Positions 36,646 through 42,552 of a stretch of 42,552 nucleotides of DNA are shown here, piece after piece. The notes below the pieces were generated by a model that was not told where the DNA came from, searched no databases, and was given only the letters and a program-made list of their open reading frames with translations. The stretch spans positions 1 through 42,552 of the forward strand of contig JAMASS010000040.1 in the NCBI GenBank assembly GCA_024761205.1. The letters run 5' to 3'. Origin of the DNA: Limisphaerales bacterium. GTDB lineage: Bacteria; Verrucomicrobiota; Verrucomicrobiia; Limisphaerales; AAA164-E04. Both the position numbers and the translations under genes were made by a program. Within the stretch, counting starts at the first letter, position 1; every line of letters begins with the position of its first letter.

Positions 36646-36741
36646 TGTTCGAGTTCGTTCACAGCAAAATGTTTTCCTTCGGCTCTAGCGCTAGCCTTTG
36701 ATTCACATCATTGGCTACCGGTAACTAGCATGACTTCGGAT

Positions 36742-37502
36742 TCAGTGATGCCAGAGCGGGCTCGCCTTGGAGAGGAGTTTGGCATCGGGTCCGATCAGAT
36801 AGCTGGCGGGAAAACTGTTGAATCCAAACTGATGGCGAAGCCTGTAACCGCTTTTTATTCCAGCGTAACCGTGGAACCGGTTTTCTGAAGGGATCGTTAT
36901 CGGATATTTATTTGCCGGTTGTTCGTCGCCCAAGTTCACGGCGAGGATCTAAAAAGGAGGCTCATTTGCGCTGAATTTATTGAGCACACGGTGAACGCAT
37001 TTAGATGGTTATCACGGGATGCGGCGCCGTGACTGGACCAGAAAATTAACGCTACGGATTGATTTTGGAAAACGGAAGGGCGAAGCCTTTCCCCATCAAT
37101 CAATTTAACTTCAAAATCGAGCACATCATCACCAGAGACGGTAAAGATCGTGGATTCCGTGTTTAATGGTTCCGAGCTCAATGGAATCGGGCGAGTCTTC
37201 GGCGATGACAAAGTCAGCCATTGCCATGGAAACGATTTCTGACCAAACGATATCAAACGTTCACGGGACATTCTTGCACATGAACCGAGCTTCATAGGTT
37301 CAGCGGATGACAGACCGCCGATTTGAAATGATCCCGTTTCTGATACTTGGAAGGTGAATACTTCGTGAACGGTGCTGGGTGTTTCGACTGCCTCCGGCTG
37401 GCTCACTTCCGTCGCCTCACTTGGCTCTTCACTCCGATTAACCAAAATCAAGAAAACAATGACCAAAACGCCGGCCCCGGTAATGATTAGGGGCTTTGTC
37501 AT
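36742..37502 (-). pseudogene. TlpA/thioredoxin-like membrane-anchored protein pseudogene
   Basis: From ATG 37502 there is an N-terminal anchor (PLIITGAGVLVIVFLILVN), an acidic linker and a first domain of about 100 residues. The TlpA-type domain then begins: DDVLDFEVKLIDGERLRPSVF, followed by SVALIFWSSHGAASRDNHLNAF. The usual W-C-G-P-C has become H-G-A-A-S, so both redox cysteines are lost. The frame shifts at about 36945-36980 and resumes as NLGDEQPANKYPITIP, then FGFNSFPASYLIGPDAKLL (usual 'g-x-P-t-x-f-L-I-d-x-x-G'), stopping at 36742. The fold can be followed, but it has neither the catalytic pair nor a continuous frame. Confidence 0.65.
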
Positions 37503-38214
37503 TGTCTGAATGCTTCCTTTCAAGTCTTAGTCCTCGGCATCAAGACAAGCCTGCAAAAAGGCGTTGCTCAGGCCAGCCAACACAGTAAAGCAGAAGTAAT
37601 AAAGAACGTTCTGCTTTTCTCTCACTTGTGTTATTTTCTCCTTTATAAGCTGATATAATTCTTCAATCTATTCGATGATATTAGCCGCCTTTTTACTGAA
37701 ACTCCTCAAGCTCTTTTTATAATCCCACACGAATAGCAGGGAGTCCCAGGCAAACGATCATCAAGCACCGAGATTTGAGCCGTGACTATAAGCTGTTGTC
37801 CTCAAATCCCGCTAAGCTCATTGTCCTTTGAATCAATCTGATTTATTTCATAAGGCTGCCCCGCCTCCATTCCGAACCACTTATCACACTTAAAACCTCA
37901 TAGGTTCAATGCACCCTTCCCGACCCTTTACGGCCCAAAATGGGAAGCTCCCGCAGTCTTGACGGTTAGTTAAATGGCTACCGTATCCAAACCGTGAAAA
38001 GAAAAACACCATCGGAGAACCAAAAAGTAGAAAGGAGACCTCAGGCAGGAAGCTTCCCCGATGCTTCTGTGTGTTATTATGAAAACCTACAAACAAACAA
38101 TCACGGACCGAATCAAACAGTGATCCCCGCTCAGAAAGAGTCCGGTTAACGCTGTCAATCGTTGTGCCGGTGATGGTCCGCCACGGAGTTTTCAGACGCT
38201 CGCAAGATACGGAG
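37503..38214. other. Gene-free stretch, AT-rich in its first half
   Basis: No gene is supported between the TlpA-like relic and the LRR fragment. The region 37540-37760 is rich in A and T. A 68-codon frame on the minus strand (37890-38096) shows no domain. No RNA gene or repeat was recognised. Confidence 0.4.
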
Positions 38215-38619
38215 TCATTTCAAATCGGTGATGGGGAGGAGGCCGGTGATGCGATTGCCTGAAAGATTCAGCGAGGTCAGTTGATCCAATGAGCTTAAGG
38301 AGGATAGGTCAACCAATCGGTTGTGAGAGAGATTCAGTTGTTCAAGGACGGGGGCTGAAAAGTCGGCGCCGAGTCTGCTGGTATCCACCTCCAATGCAAA
38401 TTGATAAAAGGCCCCAGCGCCCACTGGGGGAGAGGATTTGCTCGAAGCCGAATGCAGCACGGGCTTGTGCCCGGCGGTTATACAGCTGAGTGATATCGAT
38501 AGTGGTTCGGTCACCAACGGCGAGTCAAATCGCGCCGACTCCCCGGACGTTTTGCCCTTCATCCAACCAAACGAACTCCGGCAAACCTTACACAAATGAA
38601 GGACAGAACCCACCGCCAA
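38215..38619 (-). CDS. Leucine-rich-repeat protein fragment
   Basis: This is a 134-codon frame whose C-terminal third has two clear LRR units: LEQLNLSHNRLVDLSSLSSL and DQLTSLNLSGNRITGLLPITDL. Each has the L-x-x-L-x-L-x-x-N-x-L consensus. The middle (GAFYQFALEVDTSRLGADFS) is plausible lead-in sequence. The first 45 residues are Cys/Ser-rich and unlike a signal peptide, so the N-terminus may be out of frame or missing. It stops after only two repeats, so it is probably a truncated member of a larger family of secreted LRR proteins. No partner gene is visible. Confidence 0.45.
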   Translation of the reverse strand: MAVGSVLHLCKVCRSSFGWMKGKTSGESARFDSPLVTEPLSISLSCITAGHKPVLHSASSKSSPPVGAGAFYQFALEVDTSRLGADFSAPVLEQLNLSHNRLVDLSSLSSLDQLTSLNLSGNRITGLLPITDLK

Positions 38620-38655
38620 CTGCCGCCCTCAAAGACAACACCGTCACTACTAATA

Positions 38656-38748
38656 GGCAACCAAACCGATAGAACGGCTGTTTTTGACCATCTTTTGCTC
38701 GCCTCGGCGATCAGAAAGTAAAGGGCAAAATGGCGAGTTGCCGTTGAC
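38656..38748. repeat. Dispersed repeat, copy A, next to the LRR fragment
   Basis: It is similar to 34191-34295 over nearly its whole length. The best-matching part is AAAGGGCAAAATGGCGAGTTGCC here against CAAGGGCAAAAATAGCAATTTGCC there. It starts 37 bases before the LRR frame and, like copy B, precedes a minus-strand gene start. Confidence 0.45.
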
Positions 38749-38955
38749 GCCGAGTTGACTTTTGCGCAGCCTTCCTTCTGCGAATGATCAGATAGGAGAT
38801 CCGATGCCGGAGTGCCTCTGAATACAGTAACCTAGAAAATGTGCCGGGTTGCTCCAGACATAGGTGAATACGCAGGACTTTCCGCGTTTCCTGCTATTTG
38901 TTCGCAACGATCCCAGAATACACGGACATAAACATCGCAGAAAGCACAAATCACC

Positions 38956-39519
38956 ATGAATTCGATACTCACCAAACCCTTGTCGATCTTCCTCGTAGGG
39001 CTGGCATTGCTCACTGCCTTGCCAACCTCCCAAACTCAAGCCACCGAACGATCATTTGTTTATGCCTCAAATCTTGGCCACGACAGCATCGCTGTTTTCA
39101 AAATCAATCAAACCACCGGCGAACTCACCCTCCAACAAACCATCAGCACAGCCGGTGACACTCCAAGAAACTCTGCCCTTGATCCCACAGATCAAATCCT
39201 CGCCGACGGCAACCAGGACTCCCACTTGATCCTGACTTATTGGATTGATCCGCAAACCGGTGAGATGACTCCCACGAGACACGAGGTCACGACGGCATCG
39301 CCAATCCTCTTTCATTTTAATGACTGGCGGAAACACGGACCAGGGAATCCGTTTGACAGGATTTATCAGATTTACAGGATACCTGAAATCATGTTGATTC
39401 TGCAGATTCTGTCTAAAAACCCTATTTTAGCTTGTCGCAATTTACGGGTTCTTTCATGCTTCGCTAGACATGGCAGAAAGGCCGCTAGATTCCCTCAACA
39501 GTCCCGATTCCGCGCTTGA
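38956..39519 (+). pseudogene. Lactonase-type (6-phosphogluconolactonase family) relic, internally deleted
   Basis: From ATG 38956 there is a good signal peptide (LSIFLVGLALLTALPTSQTQA), then TERSFVYASNLGHDSIAVFKINQTTGELTLQQ. This is directly followed by TAGDTPRNSALDPTDQILADGNQDSHLILTYWIDPQTGEMTPT. The second part corresponds to the last blades of a seven-bladed lactonase, in which 'TAGDTPRNFALDPTGQFLLAGNQDS' is typical. A normal protein has about 350 residues, so most of the propeller is missing. The frame then runs on through a palindromic repeat and 50 bases into ruvB, which is surely not original. The family hydrolyses sugar lactones, and none of the active region is preserved. Confidence 0.65.
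39355..39413. repeat. GACAGGATTT-type interspersed palindrome
   Basis: GACAGGATTTATCAGATTTACAGGAT and a right arm ending TGCAGATTCTGTC form an imperfect inverted repeat built from variants of 'ACAGGATTT' and 'GATTCTGTC'. This kind of unit is common between genes in many bacterial genomes. It lies just before ruvB. Confidence 0.6.
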
Positions 39520-40486
39520 GTTCTCCCTCCGTCCGGCGCTGTTTTCCGATTTCACCGGCCAACACAAAGTCAAAGAACGCCTCGAAATTGCCGTCGCCGC
39601 GGCTAAACAACGACGGGACGTCCTTGATCACGTCCTCCTGAACGGACCGCCTGGACTCGGCAAAACGACACTGGCCAACATCATTGCCAAATCCGTGGGC
39701 GCCAGTCTCAAAAACACCAGCGGCCCAACGATTGAAAAGGCAGGCGATCTCGCCGGACTGCTCACCAATCTCGAGCAAGGCGACGTCCTCTTTATCGACG
39801 AAATCCATCGGATGCAGAAGAACATTGAGGAGTATCTTTACCCGGCAATGGAAGACTTCATGTTGGACATTGTCATCGACCAAGGACCCAACGCTCGAAG
39901 TGTCCGGATCAATCTCCCAAAATTCACCCTTGTCGGCGCGACCACGCGCAGCGGACTCCTCTCGAGTCCATTTCTCAGCCGATTCCCCATCAAAGAACGC
40001 TTGGACTATTACACAGCTGATCAACTCCAGCACATCGTCATCCGATCGGCGCGACTCCTCAACGTGGGCATTGAGGAAGTCGGCGCCTTGGAAATCGCCC
40101 GACGCAGCCGAGGTACTCCCCGAATCGCCAACAACCTTCTTCGCCGAGTCCGTGATTATGCCCAGGTTCGGCACGACGGCCATGTCACTCAAACCATCGC
40201 CGACCAAGGCCTGGCCATGCTGGATATCGACGAAAACGGCCTCGACGAAATGGACAAGCGAATTCTAGAAACGATCATCGTCCGATTCGACGGTGGTCCC
40301 GTCGGCATCAACTCCCTAGCTGTCGCCGTCGGTGAAGAACCAGACACCCTTGAGGAAGTCTACGAGCCCTATCTGATCATGGAAGGCTACCTCAAACGAA
40401 CGTCCCAGGGCCGTACCGTCACCCAACTTAGCTACAAAAAACTAGGACTCTCTCAGCAAGGAGGTGAGCAGAACCGCCTCCTCTAA
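39470..40486 (+). CDS. ruvB: Holliday junction branch migration ATPase RuvB
   Basis: This is a 338-residue AAA+ motor that drives branch migration with RuvA and works with RuvC in recombination and repair. It opens with the family lead [23 protein letters not shown]. Walker A is GPPGLGKTT (59-67), Walker B is LFIDEIHR (107-114), then [25 protein letters not shown] (sensor 1 and arginine finger region), and [20 protein letters not shown] (sensor 2). The C-terminal winged helix includes [35 protein letters not shown]. The length and all motifs are normal and the frame is intact. No ruvA or ruvC is adjacent in the window. The start is ATG 39470. Confidence 0.97.
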   Translation: MAERPLDSLNSPDSALEFSLRPALFSDFTGQHKVKERLEIAVAAAKQRRDVLDHVLLNGPPGLGKTTLANIIAKSVGASLKNTSGPTIEKAGDLAGLLTNLEQGDVLFIDEIHRMQKNIEEYLYPAMEDFMLDIVIDQGPNARSVRINLPKFTLVGATTRSGLLSSPFLSRFPIKERLDYYTADQLQHIVIRSARLLNVGIEEVGALEIARRSRGTPRIANNLLRRVRDYAQVRHDGHVTQTIADQGLAMLDIDENGLDEMDKRILETIIVRFDGGPVGINSLAVAVGEEPDTLEEVYEPYLIMEGYLKRTSQGRTVTQLSYKKLGLSQQGGEQNRLL

Positions 40487-40532
40487 CGCCAGCCAGGTTT
40501 CGCCCCTCAAAATCATCCGCTCGGAAAACGCG

Positions 40533-40964
40533 ATGAACCCTTCCCCACTGCGCGCGACGCAGCTCTTATTGCTTTTATCTGTGACTGCGTCTCTGTTTCA
40601 GGTGATCCAGACCAACGTGTGGAGCCCCCCCACAACATCATCCTTATCTTACGCAAACGACCGAGAATGCGGCGACGTCAGCGCTCTCAATCCGAACGCC
40701 AAGCCTCTAGATCGACTCGCCCGCGGAGGAATGACCTTCATCGACGGCCATTCGCCCGATACGGTTTGCGCTCCATCAAGTTGTGGATTGCTAACAGGTC
40801 GCTGCAGTTGGCAAACAGAATTCAAACGCGGCAGATTCGGAGCGGAGCGGGCATGCCTAATTACCGATGATCGAATGACATTAGCCAGCTTTCTGCGCGA
40901 TCACGGACATCACACACAAACGAAGCGTTTGGCGCACACAATTTCCAGGGAAAGCGTGCTATAA
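40533..40964 (+). pseudogene. Type I sulfatase pseudogene, N-terminal fragment
   Basis: From ATG 40533 a signal peptide (QLLLLLSVTASLFQVIQ) leads to a frameshift. The metal-binding start PPHNIILIL is in another frame, and reading then continues ANDRECGDVSALNPNAKPLDRLARGGMTF, SPDTVCAPSSCGLLTGRCSW and RMTLASFLRDHGHHT. The formylglycine site C-x-P-x-R reads CAPSS, so the Arg is lost. The protein ends after about 130 codons, where a sulfatase would have 450-550. The start is close behind ruvB on the same strand. The FGE-like pseudogene at 23446-23947 is the kind of partner such an enzyme would need. Confidence 0.75.
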
Positions 40965-41381
40965 CATGACTTCTGAGAATGGGTATGTCGCGTTTGTGCG
41001 ATGGATGGAAGAGTTTGTGAATTGGGCCAATGTCGGAACCCCTCCTAAATATCTCGTAAAGAGCGAGGATATTTTTACCCTCCTGAGACCTTTTGTAGGA
41101 TGCTAGTGAAACGAGTTCAGAAACAGTTTGATGGCAGGTAAAAACCATGCAAAATTGCACCTTTCCAATTAAAAAAATGGAGGAAAATTGTGGAAATAAG
41201 CCAACACTACAGGTATAAAGAAACCGTCAAAAGTCTCATTGCATGCTTTGCTTTTGCTCATCAGAATGATCGTGGCAATCTTGTCTGTGCCTTCTGTAAA
41301 TACTTTTCGCATCTCGCCTTTTCCTGCCAATCCTCAAGCTTGTAGTACCCATTTTGGCAACAAGAGTCTCAAACTTTACAA
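40965..41381. other. Intergenic region, nothing recognised
   Basis: There are short frames only. A 99-codon minus-strand frame (40861-41160) has no domain. The sequence is AT-rich toward 41200. No RNA gene, repeat or clear promoter was identified. Confidence 0.4.
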
Positions 41382-41639
41382 ATGATATGCGAGCCGAATA
41401 GCCCTCACGGAAAGATGGAGGAATATGCCATTGATGCATGTAAAGCGATAGGCAATGGAGAATACATGCTCTCATTAACAATAGGCCTAATTCTGGCCGT
41501 TGCAATCAGCTTCTTTTTTATAAAAGCGTATCAACCGAGGTTAACATTAAAAACGCGGTGGCCAGTGAGACTCGCTAGCTCAGCGCGAAGGCATTTAGAC
41601 TTGAATCCAAACTCAGAAATCATCTGCATCTTGAATTAA
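41382..41639 (+). CDS. Possible small single-TM protein, possibly a relic
   Basis: This 85-codon frame reads CEPNSPHGKMEEYAIDACKAI, then a transmembrane segment SLTIGLILAVAISFFFIKAY, and then a basic end that looks out of frame. A neighbouring frame continues with helical, coding-like sequence (AKAFRLESKLRNHLHLELMP, FIKSRLDSMDSTLTDLLLAQ), ending near 41764. The two could be one membrane-plus-coiled-coil protein with a frameshift near 41560. No family is recognised. Confidence 0.3.
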   Translation: MICEPNSPHGKMEEYAIDACKAIGNGEYMLSLTIGLILAVAISFFFIKAYQPRLTLKTRWPVRLASSARRHLDLNPNSEIICILN

Positions 41640-41861
41640 TGCCTATAAACTTGAACATGGAGTTCATTAAATCACGCTTGGATTCCATGGACTCAACGCT
41701 AACGGATCTATTGCTCGCACAGCAATTATTCCAAAACCGAACTCCCAAAAAAACTAATAGATAAGACTCTGATAACCCCATTTCGACTTATTGCCACTCA
41801 GTCCTTATGCCCAAGATGGATCGCTTGCTATCCCCGACCTTGTCATGGCGGGGAGGTTGCT

Positions 41862-42552
41862 CTACTTTATCAATAAGGGATCGCCGGGTTCGAGTTCTTT
41901 TCTGTAATCGGAATTATAGGCGAAGATGCCCAGACCGGGCTGCTTGGTGAACTCTTCCTCGGGGATTTCATTCAAAATGCGCTCCCGAATCTCTTCGGCC
42001 ATTTCTTCAGGTATCGGCTCTTCGCCCGGCAAGAGACGGTAATTGTTTGTCATATTTCCCACAATGTCACTATAGGCACCATCGGCATGCTCTTGCCAAG
42101 TGAGGTAGCCCCGCTTGTTGCGGGCGAAGCCGGGCACCCGCCCCTCGGGGTCCTCGGCGGCTTTGGGCAATATATCATAGTAGCCGCGCACCGCGGAGTA
42201 GGTGACACCCAAGCGTTCGACGTTCTCGCCGTAGCCGTATTCATCAAAGATGTTGTGGAGCATCTCGAAGGCTTTGGAATAGCGAAGGGGATTTTCGTAG
42301 AAATCCTTGACGAAGATGTGCCGATCCACGGCGAGCATCATTTTTTCCTCTTCCGGGTCCCGGACGTTCCATTTCCAATAGCCCGCCTTGTTCCGGCCTT
42401 GCTTGGATGCTTTGAAGGTCATCGCGGGGTGGTAGGTCGGCTCAAAGGGGAAGTTCTCGACCCAGTGCTTGCGGTCTTCCCACCATTCCCGCTCCGCCTG
42501 CTCTTTGGCGGCTCGGGCGGCCTCCCGTTCGGCCTGTATCTGTTTATCAAGG
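41862..42552 (-). CDS. Unrecognised protein, 5' end beyond window
   Basis: The minus-strand frame is open from the window edge to TAG 41862-41864, giving at least 229 codons. The ATG at 42422 is internal, because coding continues upstream as an alpha-helical, charged stretch (QIQAEREAARAAKEQAERE) and then EWWEDRKHWVENFPFEPTYHPAM. Further on are AGYWKWNVRDPEEEKM, FDEYGYGENVERLGVTYSAVRGYYDILPKAAED, GYLTWQEHADGAYSDIVGNMTNNYRLL and a Glu/Pro-rich end. There is no signal peptide in view and no TM segment. It is aromatic-rich and fully intact. I do not recognise a family. It could be a large cytoplasmic or secreted protein whose N-terminal domain lies outside. Confidence 0.7.
   Translation of the reverse strand, partial: LDKQIQAEREAARAAKEQAEREWWEDRKHWVENFPFEPTYHPAMTFKASKQGRNKAGYWKWNVRDPEEEKMMLAVDRHIFVKDFYENPLRYSKAFEMLHNIFDEYGYGENVERLGVTYSAVRGYYDILPKAAEDPEGRVPGFARNKRGYLTWQEHADGAYSDIVGNMTNNYRLLPGEEPIPEEMAEEIRERILNEIPEEEFTKQPGLGIFAYNSDYRKELEPGDPLLIK

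Noticed and set aside
39355-39413. CRISPR-like repetition before ruvB
   Set aside because: The repeated ACAGGATTT units are variants within one inverted-repeat element; there are no regular spacers and no cas genes.

Overview
The window looks like a chromosomal segment of a member of the Verrucomicrobiota or a close PVC relative (inference). The grounds are two giant secreted multi-haem cytochrome c proteins carrying PA14 domains, a secreted propeller protein with a C-terminal Ig-like tail, an FG-GAP protein, sulfatase and FGE-type relics, and a short lipoprotein, beside housekeeping genes (lpd, ppdK, ruvB, a carB half). The most striking general property is decay. Long intact genes alternate with about fifteen recognisable pseudogenes carrying frameshifts, nonsense codons, internal deletions and lost catalytic residues. 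This fits a lineage in active genome reduction, for example a recent host associate, though a host cannot be shown from this sequence.

Layout. 1-2490: 3' part of lpd and a secreted FG-GAP protein. 2516-6654: an eroded defence/mobile island. It holds a broken D12-type adenine methyltransferase overlapping the N-terminal stump of a probable restriction enzyme, a shattered IS1595-family transposase, and a type III-like methyltransferase whose two ends survive while its middle is replaced by an intact two-gene cassette: a Panacea-domain protein plus a small coiled-coil/one-TM protein. The cassette looks like a PanAT-type toxin-antitoxin pair. 6742-9519: pseudogenes of an enolase-superfamily enzyme, a carboxylesterase and a membrane protein. 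9633-14668 (minus): a phosphoesterase, then a PA14/penta-haem cytochrome followed by a secreted propeller protein. 14669-15716: GC-rich DNA of unknown role. 15717-17102: a MobA-like nucleotidyltransferase and a ruined RHH/PIN (VapBC-like) pair. 17231-22216: a three-gene run of secreted proteins (trypsin-like protease, DUF3352-like protein, second PA14/penta-haem cytochrome). 22187-28886: agmatine deiminase, FGE-like and thioredoxin pseudogenes, a ZIP metal transporter, a DUF3291 relic and ppdK with a clear terminator. 29105-32046: potassium-channel pseudogene, HupE/UreJ-like protein and an unknown pseudogene. 32186-34105: lipoprotein and the N-terminal half of carbamoyl-phosphate synthase as a free-standing gene. 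34191-38955: mostly decayed DNA with typA and TlpA-like relics, an LRR fragment and two copies of a dispersed repeat. 38956-42552: a deletion-fused lactonase relic, ruvB, a sulfatase relic, and an unrecognised gene running off the right edge.

The best candidates for undescribed biology are the Panacea/TM-protein cassette inside a dead methyltransferase, the three-gene secreted protease/DUF3352-like/multi-haem operon, and the pair of PA14-cytochrome paralogues in which the PA14 domain has moved relative to five collinear haem sites.
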